A stretch of 64,000 nucleotides of DNA from Pelagimonas sp. (lineage in GTDB: Bacteria; Pseudomonadota; Alphaproteobacteria; Rhodobacterales; Rhodobacteraceae): NCBI GenBank assembly GCA_025210455.1, contig JAOARQ010000013.1, positions 62,001 through 126,000 of the forward strand. Direction: 5' to 3'. Shown here piece by piece: positions 43,474 to 52,380 of this stretch (within the stretch, counting starts at the first letter, position 1; each line of letters starts with the position of its first letter). Under the pieces are notes generated by a model. It was not told the DNA's origin, searched no databases, and was given only the letters and a program-made list of their open reading frames with translations. Both the position numbers and the translations under genes were made by a program.

Positions 43474-44259
43474 ATGGCAAAGACAGAAGCAGGCATTGTA
43501 CAATCGGTAGATCGCGCGCTGGCGATTCTTGAGCAGATCGCAAACATGCGCACCGGTGCGCGCGTCTCTGAATTGGCACAGGATCTGGATCTGCCAGTCT
43601 CTACGGTACATCGCCTCCTGACCACCTTGGAACGGCGGCGCTTTGTGCAGCAGGATCCGCAGACGGATCATTGGCGGGTGGGCCAGCGGGCGCATAGCGT
43701 TGGCGAAAGTTATTCTCTGCATGATCAACTGGTTCTGCCAGCCCGGCCCCTACTGCGGCAATTGCGTGATCGTACCCGCGAAACCGCCAATCTGGGGGTG
43801 ATCCAGGCCGAAGAGGCCGTGACCATCGCGCAGGTCGAAAGCCGGGAAATCATGCGTGCCATTGCGCCGCCGGGGGGGCGGGTGCCTGTGCTGAACTCCG
43901 GCATGGGCAAGGCGATTGTCGCGACATGGCCGGATGAAGCCATTGCCAATCTGGTAGAGCGGCAGGGGCTGCGGCCGATGACTTCGACCAGCCTGCGCAG
44001 CCCGAACGAAGTCTATCGCGAAATCGCCCGCATTCGCGCGCTGGGCTTTGCGGTGGATGACGAAGAATACGTGGTGGGCATGCGCTGTGTCGCGGCGGTG
44101 GTGCGTTCCGCCGAAGGGGAAGCCATCGCCGCGCTATCGGTGTCTGGGCTGGCCGCGCGGGTGACCGCAGAAAGCATCCCCGAGATTGCCGCGCATGTCT
44201 GCGAAATGGCTAAGGCGCTGACAGATAAAATCGCCAGCACCCCGGAAGGTCCGCGTTAA
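43474..44259 (+). CDS. IclR family transcriptional regulator
   Basis: A 262-residue regulator. The helix-turn-helix is GARVSELAQDLDLPVSTVHRLLTTLE; the IclR effector domain follows (NLGVIQAEEAVTIAQVES, SGMGKAIVATWPDE, DDEEYVVGMRCVAAVV). GGAAAGAGGGCC precedes the ATG at 43474. Divergent from malate synthase G, so it probably controls glyoxylate use. The 3' end overlaps the aminotransferase stop on the opposite strand by 4 bases. Confidence 0.93.
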   Translation: MAKTEAGIVQSVDRALAILEQIANMRTGARVSELAQDLDLPVSTVHRLLTTLERRRFVQQDPQTDHWRVGQRAHSVGESYSLHDQLVLPARPLLRQLRDRTRETANLGVIQAEEAVTIAQVESREIMRAIAPPGGRVPVLNSGMGKAIVATWPDEAIANLVERQGLRPMTSTSLRSPNEVYREIARIRALGFAVDDEEYVVGMRCVAAVVRSAEGEAIAALSVSGLAARVTAESIPEIAAHVCEMAKALTDKIASTPEGPR

Positions 44260-45581
44260 ATCCCTGACAGGGCGGTGTCGATCGCCTTTGACAGTTTATC
44301 TATCATCTCAGACACCTGCGCGTCTTCAATGATGAAAGGTGGGGCCAGCAGGATGTGATCCCCCTGCTTGCCATCGCGGGTGCCGGACATCGGATAACAG
44401 ATCAACCCATTGGCAAAGGCCGCCTTTTTGATTTTTCCGGCAATGCCCAGCGCCGGATCAAAGGGCGCTTTAGTGGCGCGATTCTGCACCAATTCCAGCC
44501 CCAGAAACAGCCCACGCCCACGAATATCACCGATATGGGGATGCTGGCCAAAAGCCTGTTCCAGCGCCAGATGGGTTTTCCGGCCCATCTCTGCCGCGCG
44601 TTCAGGCAGGTTCTTTTCTGTCAGTTCGCGCACAACGGCCAGTGCCGCAGCCGTGGCCACCGGATGACCCAGATAGGTATGCCCATGCTGGAAAAACCCC
44701 GATCCTGATTGGATAGCCTGATAAATCGACTTGGTGCACAGCATCGCCCCGATAGGCTGATAGCCCGCGCCCAACCCTTTGGCGATACATAGAATATCTG
44801 GTGCGATCCCGTCATGATCACAGGCAAACAGATGCCCGGTGCGCCCCATGCCGCACATGACTTCATCAAGGATCAGCAGCACGCCATATTGATCACAAAT
44901 CTCGCGGATACGTTTGAAATATCCCTCAACCGCTGGCACGGCCCCCAGTGTCGCCCCCACAACGGGTTCAGCCATAAAGGCCATGACGCTTTCCGGCCCC
45001 AAACGCAGAATTTCGCGTTCCAGTTCATTGGCGACGCGCTGGCCATAGTCAAAGCTGGTTTCACCATCTTCGCGGCCAATATATTCGTAGCATTCGGAAA
45101 TATGGGTCATTTCAATCAGCATTGGCGCAAATTGCGCCCGCCGCCAGGCATTGCCCCCTGCGGAAAGCGCACCCAGTGTATTGCCGTGATAGCTTTGCCT
45201 GCGGGCGATCACATGACGGCGTTCAGGCTGACCGATTTCCAGAAAAAACTGCCGCGCGAGCTTGATCGCGCTTTCGGTGGCCTCGGACCCGCCCGAGACA
45301 AAATAGACCCGATCCAGATCACCGGGGGCGTGTTTGATCAGCAGATCAGCCAGCGTTTCGGCGGGGTCAGATGTCATGAAACCGCTGTGGGCAAAGCCGA
45401 TCTGCGCCACCTGATCCTGCACTGCTTTGATCACCGCCGCGTTTGAATGCCCCAGACAGGACACCGCCGCATCGCCGCAATCCAGATAGCGTTTGCCTTG
45501 ATCATCAATCAGATAACACCCATCGCCTGCGACTGCTTTGGGCAGAACGGCTTTGGTGTGGCGGGGGAAAACATGGCTCAT
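44256..45581 (-). CDS. Class III (PLP) aminotransferase
   Basis: A 441-residue omega-type aminotransferase (4-aminobutyrate / beta-alanine / diamine group). PLP-site features are VSGGSEATESAIKLARQFF, SYHGNTLGALS, LILDEVMCGMGRTG and the Schiff-base lysine in CIAKGLGAGYQPIGA. The ATG at 45581 overlaps the stop of the BKACE gene (ATGA), fixing the start. The pairing suggests catabolism of an amino acid via a beta-keto acid. The specific substrate is not known. Confidence 0.9.
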   Translation of the reverse strand: MSHVFPRHTKAVLPKAVAGDGCYLIDDQGKRYLDCGDAAVSCLGHSNAAVIKAVQDQVAQIGFAHSGFMTSDPAETLADLLIKHAPGDLDRVYFVSGGSEATESAIKLARQFFLEIGQPERRHVIARRQSYHGNTLGALSAGGNAWRRAQFAPMLIEMTHISECYEYIGREDGETSFDYGQRVANELEREILRLGPESVMAFMAEPVVGATLGAVPAVEGYFKRIREICDQYGVLLILDEVMCGMGRTGHLFACDHDGIAPDILCIAKGLGAGYQPIGAMLCTKSIYQAIQSGSGFFQHGHTYLGHPVATAAALAVVRELTEKNLPERAAEMGRKTHLALEQAFGQHPHIGDIRGRGLFLGLELVQNRATKAPFDPALGIAGKIKKAAFANGLICYPMSGTRDGKQGDHILLAPPFIIEDAQVSEMIDKLSKAIDTALSGI

Positions 45582-46324
45582 TCCGGGCATCCTTTCAAAC
45601 GATGTACCAGCGCAGCCACCGAGGCAGCATTGTCTGGCCATGGCTGGCCTGTTTCGTCAACAAGAGCGTTTTCAAAACCTACCCGCACATCCCCACCCAG
45701 TTCTGCGGCTTTGGCAAGATAAAGATGTTCGTGCGGACCAAACGCGCACAGCATCCAGCGGTCTTGGCGCTGGGATTGATCAGGGAAAACGGGTTTTGGC
45801 TGCGGGCCACCTTGTTTGCGTCCTATCACCAGAATGCGGTCTGTTTGCTCCGCACGCAGGATGTGATTGGTCTGCCACTGGGTCAGGCGTTCTGCATCCT
45901 GTGCATCATACAGAATATGCTGAACCCGCGTGCCCTGGTCTGCACATAAGGCATAGACCCGCTTGGCCAGATCCATATCACGCGCCATTTCACGCACCGA
46001 AATCGAGGCCCAAAGCGGGCGCACATCGCGCAGGCAGTTAAATTGATCAGCCACCGAGAACCGATCAGCCGATTCGGTGGTGATCTGGATATCCAGCGCG
46101 GGAACTTCGGCTTTCAGCGCTGCAATTGTTTCACGGTAGCGCCCGGCATCAAGCGAATGCTGCCCCTGATCATCGCGGACATGCAGGTGCAGCCCGTCTG
46201 CACCCGCATGGTGACAGGTGGCCGCAGCCTTCAGGATTTCCTCAATCGTGATGGGCAGATTGGGATGATCTGCCTTGGATCTGCGTGCACCGTTTGGGGC
46301 AACAAGGATATAGGGGTTTGCCAC
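45578..46324 (-). CDS. BKACE family beta-keto acid cleavage enzyme (DUF849)
   Basis: A 248-residue TIM-barrel enzyme that cleaves a beta-keto acid with acetyl-CoA to give acetoacetate and an acyl-CoA. The zinc-binding LHLHVRD near residue 45, ITTESADRF and VGFENALVDETG are characteristic; the family prototype is Kce of lysine fermentation. It is slightly shorter than typical (about 270-300). The start is GTG with AGGTG upstream. It is coupled to an aminotransferase, with an RpiR-type regulator divergent. Confidence 0.85.
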   Translation of the reverse strand: MANPYILVAPNGARRSKADHPNLPITIEEILKAAATCHHAGADGLHLHVRDDQGQHSLDAGRYRETIAALKAEVPALDIQITTESADRFSVADQFNCLRDVRPLWASISVREMARDMDLAKRVYALCADQGTRVQHILYDAQDAERLTQWQTNHILRAEQTDRILVIGRKQGGPQPKPVFPDQSQRQDRWMLCAFGPHEHLYLAKAAELGGDVRVGFENALVDETGQPWPDNAASVAALVHRLKGCPE

Positions 46325-46396
46325 TGTGGCACCTGTCGTTATCTGTTTCTTTGGCTTCTAAATCCAGTGCAGGTGTTTTTCCTTGGGTATCTAAAG

Positions 46397-46406
46397 AACA
46401 TATGTT
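46397..46406. promoter_or_regulatory. Palindrome before the RpiR gene, candidate operator
   Basis: AACATATGTT is a perfect 10-base palindrome set in AAAG...TTTT flanks that extend the symmetry imperfectly. It is 12 bases before the RpiR-family ATG and 73 bases from the BKACE start, in the only shared intergenic space. Confidence 0.4.
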
Positions 46407-46417
46407 TTTTCTGACCT

Positions 46418-47305
46418 ATGGAACACAGTCTTGTCTCGCAGTTGAAATCTCAGATCGAAAGCCTGCCACCACAACTGGCGCGGGCGGCGAAATACATCGT
46501 CGATCATCCGGCAGAATTCGGTATGCAACCCATTCGCGATACAGCCCAAGACATCGGCGTCAGCGCCAATACACTGGTGCGTCTGGCGAACCGCCTGGGT
46601 TTTGACACGTTCGAAGCCTTGCGCGCGCCCTTTCGTGAGGCATTGAAAACCGAACGGGAAAGTCAGCTGGGGGCGGATTGGCTGGATCAGATGGCGACAA
46701 AGGGCCCCTTTGAGGCGCAACATGCGCGCCTGTTGCGTGGTGAATTGAATGTTGTCAGCCGGTCATTGCGGTTGATGGCGCCGGATAAGGCAGAGCAGGC
46801 CATTTCAGCCATTCAGCAGGCCCAGACCTGCTATGTGACCGCTACCCGCGCCAGTTATGCTCTTGCGCACTATTTTCACTATGTCGGGCGGATGATGGTG
46901 CCGGGGATGCAACTGGTGCCGCGTCACATGGGATCCGCGCTGGATGAACTGATCGATATTGGCCCAAAGGATTGTCTGGTCGCCATGAGCTTTGCGCCCT
47001 ATTCATCGGAAACCATTCAATCGATGCGGTTTGCGCAATCGCGCGGGGCGCGGTTGATCCTGATTTCAGACAGCGAAGTCATCGCGCCGCAGGTTGTGCC
47101 CGATGTGGTTTTCGTCATCTCCAGCCTGTCGCCACATTTCTTTGGCAGCTATGGCGGTGGCATGGCGGTGGTGGAGTGTCTTTTGGGGCATCTTGCAGCG
47201 CAGGCCGGGCCAGAGGCGGCGCAGCGCATTGCGGATTATCAATCCATGCGGGAAGAAACCGGGGCGTATTGGCAGCCCGCCAAACCCCCCAGGATCAAAC
47301 GCTAG
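46418..47305 (+). CDS. MurR/RpiR family transcriptional regulator
   Basis: A 295-residue regulator with an N-terminal HTH_6 domain (QPIRDTAQDIGVSANTLVRLANRLGF) and a C-terminal SIS domain (CYVTATRASYALAHYFHYVG; DCLVAMSFAPYSSET; GARLILISDS) expected to bind a sugar phosphate or similar ligand. Divergent from BKACE and aminotransferase genes, which it probably controls. The ribosome site is weak. Its 3' end overlaps the GntR gene by 11 bases on the opposite strand. Confidence 0.9.
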   Translation: MEHSLVSQLKSQIESLPPQLARAAKYIVDHPAEFGMQPIRDTAQDIGVSANTLVRLANRLGFDTFEALRAPFREALKTERESQLGADWLDQMATKGPFEAQHARLLRGELNVVSRSLRLMAPDKAEQAISAIQQAQTCYVTATRASYALAHYFHYVGRMMVPGMQLVPRHMGSALDELIDIGPKDCLVAMSFAPYSSETIQSMRFAQSRGARLILISDSEVIAPQVVPDVVFVISSLSPHFFGSYGGGMAVVECLLGHLAAQAGPEAAQRIADYQSMREETGAYWQPAKPPRIKR

Positions 47306-47978
47306 CTGCGCCGGGGTTTGTGCGCGCCGAGACCATCGCCATCAGGTTTTCCTTGGTGCCGATGATATGTCTGGTCAGCAGATCGCAGGCGGCGTCGACC
47401 CGCCCTTCACGGGCCAGACGCAGCAGCTCGCGGTGTTCGCTGCGGGCCTGACCACGTTTGTGCAGCACACTAAGGTGAATGCGCACATAGCGATCAGAAT
47501 GTGGGTTCAGCCGTTGCAGCAGCTCTTCGCTCAGGCTGCGCCCGGCGGCGGCGTATAGCGCTGCATGATAATCATAGTTCAATGTGCCCCAGCGGCTGAC
47601 ATCATCCGCATCATATGAGGTTTCCATTTCCGTCAGCAGCTCTTCGCATCTGGCAAAGTGATCTTCGGTCATGCGGGGGATGGCGCGGCGGAACATATCT
47701 ACTTCCAGCAGGATGCGCAGATCAAAGATTTCGCCGATTTCATCCAGCGAATGCTGGCGGACCGAGGCGCTGCGATTATTGGTGAACAGCACCAGCCCTT
47801 CGGCATCCAGCCGTTTCAGCGCTTCGCGGATTGGCATACGCGAGACATCGTATTCTTCGGCCAGAGCCTCTTGTCGGATCGGGGTGCCTTCGCCCATTTC
47901 ACCACTCAGGATGCGTTCACGGATATCATCCGCAATCACATCTGGAAGGCTTTTGCGCGAAATTGCTCGCCGAGCCAT
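47295..47978 (-). CDS. GntR family (FCD) transcriptional regulator
   Basis: A 227-residue regulator: N-terminal winged helix (IRQEALAEEYDVSRMPIREALKRLDAEGLV) and C-terminal FCD helical domain (LRILLEVDMFRRAIPRM, NYDYHAALYAAAG, SEHRELLRLAREG). ACAGGAGAACGGC precedes the start. It is last in the same-strand hydroxyproline gene set, 86 bases from the preceding gene, and likely controls that operon. A matching TTTTG-TATC-CAAAA site lies upstream of the first operon gene. Confidence 0.92.
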   Translation of the reverse strand: MARRAISRKSLPDVIADDIRERILSGEMGEGTPIRQEALAEEYDVSRMPIREALKRLDAEGLVLFTNNRSASVRQHSLDEIGEIFDLRILLEVDMFRRAIPRMTEDHFARCEELLTEMETSYDADDVSRWGTLNYDYHAALYAAAGRSLSEELLQRLNPHSDRYVRIHLSVLHKRGQARSEHRELLRLAREGRVDAACDLLTRHIIGTKENLMAMVSARTNPGAASV

Positions 47979-48064
47979 GCCGTTCTCCTGTTAATCAAAG
48001 CTATTCAGAAACAGATACATGAGCGGGGAAGGCATTCCAAGCCGCTTGGGCTGGGCCTGCGACC

Positions 48065-49090
48065 TCATGCGCCCCATGTGTCGCTTAGGCGATAACCACC
48101 GGGCCAGGGATCATCGGGATCCAGCATATGCTGGTGTATGCCCGTCACCCAACCGCGCCCGCTGATTTCAGGAATGATCGCAGGGGTGTCTTGCAGCTGT
48201 GTCTGTTCGACAATACGGCCCGTAAAACGCGACCCAATGATCGACACCGCTTCGAAAGTCTGGCCCACCTGCATCTGCCCTTTGGCGGCCATAAGCGCCA
48301 TGCGCGCTGAAACCGCAGTGCCAGTGGGCGACCGATCCACCTTGCCGGGCTGGATCGCCACCGCAGAGCGCCCGGTCAGCCCGGTTTCGGTTTCTGTGAG
48401 CGGCCCGCAAAAGGCGCAGAACGAAATGTGATCCCAGTCGGGGTTGGTGGGGTGGGTAAAGCCAAGCTGCTCATTGGCTGCATTGGTGATGGTGACGCCG
48501 AGACGGGCAATGTCTTTGGCTTCGGCTTCGGTGATCTCAAAACCTAGCGCCTGCGTATCCACCACCACAAAGCTGTCACCACCATAGGCGGTATCAACGG
48601 TCAGCGTGCCAAACCCCGCGACCTCAAGCGGCACGGCGATTTTATCGGCAAAGCTTGGCAGATTTTGCACATATATCCGCTGCGCTTTGCCATCACGACA
48701 GTCTGCGCGCACCTTCACAAGGCCACCGGGGGCTTCCAGCGTCAGATGGGTTTCCGGTTCCTGCATGGGAATGATCCCGCCATCCAGCAGCACTGTCGAC
48801 ACACAGATTGAATTTGACCCGGACATTGGCGGGGTATCTTCGGGCTCCATGATGATAAAGGCGGCATCCGCATCGGGATGTTTGGGGGGAACCAACAGGT
48901 TTACATGGCGAAACACCCCGCCGCGCGGTTCATTCAGCACAAAATTCCGCAGGGTCTGATCCTGCGCGATAAAGCTGCGTTGTTCCCAGAGAGTGTCGCC
49001 CTTGGGCGGTATGACACCGCCTACGATCACATCGCCCACTTCACCTTCGGCATGGGCAGAAATCACATGGATGGTTTTACAAGAGCGCAT
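48065..49090 (-). CDS. Proline-racemase-family protein with Ser/Thr active site (probable trans-3-hydroxy-L-proline dehydratase)
   Basis: A 341-residue member of the proline racemase family. The two catalytic positions, Cys in racemases and 4-hydroxyproline epimerases, are replaced: MSGSNS at the first and DRSPTGT at the second. Loss of the second Cys to Thr is the known mark of trans-3-hydroxy-L-proline dehydratases, which cannot racemise. Thus it likely dehydrates trans-3-hydroxyproline to pyrroline-2-carboxylate. No pyrroline-2-carboxylate reductase is seen in the window. Located after a D-amino-acid dehydrogenase gene in the hydroxyproline operon. Confidence 0.75.
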   Translation of the reverse strand: MRSCKTIHVISAHAEGEVGDVIVGGVIPPKGDTLWEQRSFIAQDQTLRNFVLNEPRGGVFRHVNLLVPPKHPDADAAFIIMEPEDTPPMSGSNSICVSTVLLDGGIIPMQEPETHLTLEAPGGLVKVRADCRDGKAQRIYVQNLPSFADKIAVPLEVAGFGTLTVDTAYGGDSFVVVDTQALGFEITEAEAKDIARLGVTITNAANEQLGFTHPTNPDWDHISFCAFCGPLTETETGLTGRSAVAIQPGKVDRSPTGTAVSARMALMAAKGQMQVGQTFEAVSIIGSRFTGRIVEQTQLQDTPAIIPEISGRGWVTGIHQHMLDPDDPWPGGYRLSDTWGA

Positions 49091-49099
49091 GTCAGAGCC

Positions 49100-50338
49100 T
49101 CAGAAACGCGTGGCGGAATAGGGCGAAAGCGGAATGTCGGGCTGCGTGTCTGTCACCAGCTGCGTCACAAGCTGGGCGGTGCCGGCAGATTGCGTCAGCC
49201 CCAGATGGCCGTGACCAAAGGCATAGATCACCCGGTCAGACTTGGGCGATCTGTCAATCACCGGCAGGCTGTCAGGCATAGACGGTCGAAAGCCCATCCA
49301 TTGTTTGCCGCCTTCGGTGTTGAGCCCCGGCAGGAAGGCACGGGCCTTATCCAGCAAAATATCAGCGCGCTTGAAATTGGGGGGCAGGGCAAGGCCGCCC
49401 AGTTCAACCGCGCCGCCCACACGCACCCCATTGTTGATCCGTGAAACCACAAAGCCATGCCCGCTGAATGTGACATGGGTTTTCAGATCAAAGGCCCCTT
49501 CGGGCAGAGTGGTGTTATAGCCGCGCTCGGTTTCCAGCGGCAGGTGATCCTTTAGGGTTTTTGCCAGATGATGCGACCAGGCTCCGGCGGCAACGATCAC
49601 CTGTGGCGTGTCGATTTCACCGGAGTTGGTGATCATACGCACGCCAGAGCCATGTGGGGCAAGTGCGCGGATATCTTCCAGATCAATTGTTCCGCCCCGG
49701 CTGAGAAACACCTGCGCCAAATGCACTGTCCAGGCTTTTGGATCGACCGTGTTCTTCCAATCGGGCGTATAGGCCGCATGGGTAAATCTAGCATCAAGAC
49801 CGGGCTGGATTTCTGCGATCGCACCGCGGCTTTCCAGCAGATCCACGTTGACCCCAAGTGCTTTGCAGCGTTCCCAGTTCTGCAAATTGGCGCAGAATTC
49901 TTTCTGGCCCTCATAGACGGCCAATTGCCCATCACGCTGGATCATATGTTCGCCGTTCACCGATGTGATCAGCGGCTCCAGCGCCCTGCTGGACAGATCC
50001 ATCAGCCGCGATTGCGCGGTGATCGCTGCCTGAAAACGATCTTTCCAGCTGGCGCGCCAAAATCGGATCATCCAGGGCGACAGTTTTAATGCGTAAGAAG
50101 GCGGGATAGACAGCGGGCCAAGCGGATCAAGCAGCCATTTGGGGGCCTTGCGCATGATACCGGGGGTGGCCAGCGGCACCAGTTCGCTAAAAGCAAAAGC
50201 GCCAGCGTTGCCCTGAGATGCGCCAGCGGCCACTCCGTATCTGTCGAGAATACGAACCTGAAAGCCCTTGTCCTGCAGCGCCAGCCCTGTGGTGATCCCT
50301 ATGATCCCGGCGCCAATGATCGTGATGTCTTGGGGCAT
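49100..50338 (-). CDS. D-amino-acid dehydrogenase (probable cis-4-hydroxy-D-proline dehydrogenase)
   Basis: A 412-residue FAD-dependent DadA-family oxidoreductase. The dinucleotide loop is IIGAGIIGITTGLALQDKG; the C-terminus has GLTQSAGTAQLVTQLV. In trans-4-hydroxyproline catabolism the epimerase product cis-4-hydroxy-D-proline is oxidised to pyrroline-4-hydroxy-2-carboxylate by such an enzyme. The gene lies directly after a canonical hydroxyproline epimerase (9-base gap). AGAGG precedes the start. Substrate is inferred from context. Confidence 0.85.
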   Translation of the reverse strand: MPQDITIIGAGIIGITTGLALQDKGFQVRILDRYGVAAGASQGNAGAFAFSELVPLATPGIMRKAPKWLLDPLGPLSIPPSYALKLSPWMIRFWRASWKDRFQAAITAQSRLMDLSSRALEPLITSVNGEHMIQRDGQLAVYEGQKEFCANLQNWERCKALGVNVDLLESRGAIAEIQPGLDARFTHAAYTPDWKNTVDPKAWTVHLAQVFLSRGGTIDLEDIRALAPHGSGVRMITNSGEIDTPQVIVAAGAWSHHLAKTLKDHLPLETERGYNTTLPEGAFDLKTHVTFSGHGFVVSRINNGVRVGGAVELGGLALPPNFKRADILLDKARAFLPGLNTEGGKQWMGFRPSMPDSLPVIDRSPKSDRVIYAFGHGHLGLTQSAGTAQLVTQLVTDTQPDIPLSPYSATRF

Positions 50339-50347
50339 GTGGCCTCT

Positions 50348-51280
50348 TTATGTTTTGATACCCTGACGGAAAGGATCCCCTGTATCGAAGATCAGTTTTG
50401 TTTCGGCCATCACCCAGGCCTGCCCCGTAATGCTGGGCACGACGCCACCATTTTCACCGGCAACATAAGACAGGTGATAGGGGCTGCCGATGACGCTTTC
50501 CTGAATGATCCTGTGGCCCTGAGCCAGTTTCCCATCCGCAGCCAGACAGGCCAGCCGCGCCGAGCTGCCCGTGCCGCAGGGCGATCTGTCATAGGTGTTA
50601 TCGGGGCACAGAACAAAGTTGCGGCTGTGAACATCTGGGTTGGGGGATTGACCCTGAAAGATCACATGATCAATCGGTTCGCCCTGCTCACCGCCCTGGC
50701 CTGCGGCGTTGGCTGCGTCGCGGATGGCGATGGTCATATCGGTCATCTCGCGGATATTACCGGGCTCTACAGGGATCGGGCTGGGATCGACGATAAAGAA
50801 CCAATTGCCGCCATAGGCCACATCACCCGTCACCGGGCCATAGCCCGGCACCTCAAGGGTGACATCCTTGCGTACACGGCGGCTTTCGATATTGGTGACA
50901 CAGACGGTATTGGCGTCTTTCAGATCAATTTCGACAATTCCCGCAGGGGTTTCGATCTTGTGAACCCCCGGCCCGATACGCCCCAGATGCGCCAGCGTAA
51001 CACCCAGCCCAATGGTACCGTGCCCACACATGCCCAGCACCGCGTCTGCATCAAAATAGATCACGCCGGTCACACAGCTGGGGTGGGTTGGCGGCGTTAA
51101 AAGCGCCCCGACCATGGCGGGCTGGCCGCGTGGTTCCAGCATTACCGATTGGTAAAAGCTTTCGAACTCGGTCGCGAGACGTCTGGCCCGTTCCGCCAAA
51201 GAGCCGGATCCAAGATCCGGCCCCCCATCAAGGATAACACGGGTGGGTTCACCACCTGTATGGCTGTCGATTACATGCAT
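50348..51280 (-). CDS. 4-hydroxyproline 2-epimerase
   Basis: A 310-residue proline-racemase-family enzyme with both catalytic cysteines: MCGHGTIG at the first position and DRSPCGTG at the second. Context (deaminase upstream, D-amino-acid dehydrogenase downstream) points to conversion of trans-4-hydroxy-L-proline to cis-4-hydroxy-D-proline rather than proline racemisation. The start overlaps the deaminase 3' end by 10 bases. First gene pair of the operon. Confidence 0.9.
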   Translation of the reverse strand: MHVIDSHTGGEPTRVILDGGPDLGSGSLAERARRLATEFESFYQSVMLEPRGQPAMVGALLTPPTHPSCVTGVIYFDADAVLGMCGHGTIGLGVTLAHLGRIGPGVHKIETPAGIVEIDLKDANTVCVTNIESRRVRKDVTLEVPGYGPVTGDVAYGGNWFFIVDPSPIPVEPGNIREMTDMTIAIRDAANAAGQGGEQGEPIDHVIFQGQSPNPDVHSRNFVLCPDNTYDRSPCGTGSSARLACLAADGKLAQGHRIIQESVIGSPYHLSYVAGENGGVVPSITGQAWVMAETKLIFDTGDPFRQGIKT

Positions 51281-52230
51281 TCAGCGATCACGCCCCCCTG
51301 TTTCGACCAATCTGCAAACCAGTTACGGAACAGGCTGTATTGCTGTTCGCAATAGGTGCGCTGCGCATCCGAAAGCGCATCAGTTTCAACGAAATGCAGA
51401 CGGTATTCTTCTTCGCCATTCAGAACCAGAAGATGCTTGTAATACAAGACAAGATCGGTGCCTTCGTCAAAGCTTGCCAGAACGCCAAAGGCTTCTTCCA
51501 GTTCGCGGGCACGTTGGCGGGCTTCGGCATGGCCCTCGGCGGCTTTCTGGCACAGGGCGGCCAGAAGAAGCGCCTCTTTGGGCAGGGCTGTGCCGATCCC
51601 TGTGATGGATCCGGTTGCGCCGCAGTTGACAAACCCATGATAGACTTCGGTATCGACGCCGACCATCAGCGTCACCTGATCATCCTGACTGGTGATATGT
51701 TCTGCCGCATAGCGCAGATCGTCTTTGCCGCCGAATTCCTTGAAGCCAATCAGGTTTTCATGTTCCGCGCGCAGGGCAAAGAACAGATCTGCCCGCGTGG
51801 CAAAACCATAGACTGGGCTGTTATAAATGATGGCGGGGGTGTCAGGCGCGGCTGACAGAATGGCTTTGAAGTGGTTGCGCTGGGCGGCGATGGAGCTGCC
51901 GCGCGACAAAACGCGGGGAATGACCATCAGGCCAACGGCCCCCACCTTTTGCGCATGGGCGGCGATCTTGACCGCAGACTTTGTGTTAATCGCTCCGGTG
52001 CCAACCACCACGGGCACGCCCGCAGCTGTCAGCCGTTCCACGCCTGCCATGCGCTCTTGGTCAGACAGCAGCGGCCAATCCCCCATCGAGCCGCAGTAAA
52101 CCACCGCAGACATGCCCGCTGCGATCATCTCTTTGCCCTTCTTGACCAGCGCATCGAAATCCGGGGTGCGGTTGGCGGTGCAGGGGGTCATCAGAGCGGG
52201 CATTGTGCCCTGGAAAACAGTTGTCGACAT
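51271..52230 (-). CDS. DapA-family pyrroline-4-hydroxy-2-carboxylate deaminase
   Basis: A 319-residue member of the dihydrodipicolinate synthase / N-acetylneuraminate lyase family. In this context it most likely deaminates and dehydrates pyrroline-4-hydroxy-2-carboxylate to 2-oxoglutarate semialdehyde. The Schiff-base lysine is in IGFKEFGG, with the tyrosine in IYNSPVYG and VVYCGSMGDWP replacing the usual GTTGE loop. The start at 52230 follows GGAGCTCGCG; the frame stays open further upstream. A semialdehyde dehydrogenase to complete the route is not in the window. Confidence 0.85.
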   Translation of the reverse strand: MSTTVFQGTMPALMTPCTANRTPDFDALVKKGKEMIAAGMSAVVYCGSMGDWPLLSDQERMAGVERLTAAGVPVVVGTGAINTKSAVKIAAHAQKVGAVGLMVIPRVLSRGSSIAAQRNHFKAILSAAPDTPAIIYNSPVYGFATRADLFFALRAEHENLIGFKEFGGKDDLRYAAEHITSQDDQVTLMVGVDTEVYHGFVNCGATGSITGIGTALPKEALLLAALCQKAAEGHAEARQRARELEEAFGVLASFDEGTDLVLYYKHLLVLNGEEEYRLHFVETDALSDAQRTYCEQQYSLFRNWFADWSKQGGVIAECM

Positions 52231-52308
52231 CGCGAGCTCCGTAATTGCGGGGTGGCCTGACGCCGTATCTGCCCCGTGAAATTTAGCGTTGCGATCCGTG
52301 TTACTGTT

Positions 52309-52322
52309 TTTTGTATCCAAAA
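52309..52322. promoter_or_regulatory. Candidate GntR operator before the hydroxyproline operon
   Basis: TTTTG (52309-52313) and CAAAA (52318-52322) flank TATC, giving a site close to the TTGTATACAA-type sequence often bound by FCD-subfamily GntR proteins. It lies 79 bases upstream of the first operon gene. The GntR gene is the last in the same gene set. Confidence 0.4.
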
Positions 52323-52380
52323 TCCATTGAAAAAAGAGCGACCGGGTTCCCAAACTGTTTTCACAGTCAGGGAAGGGTGT

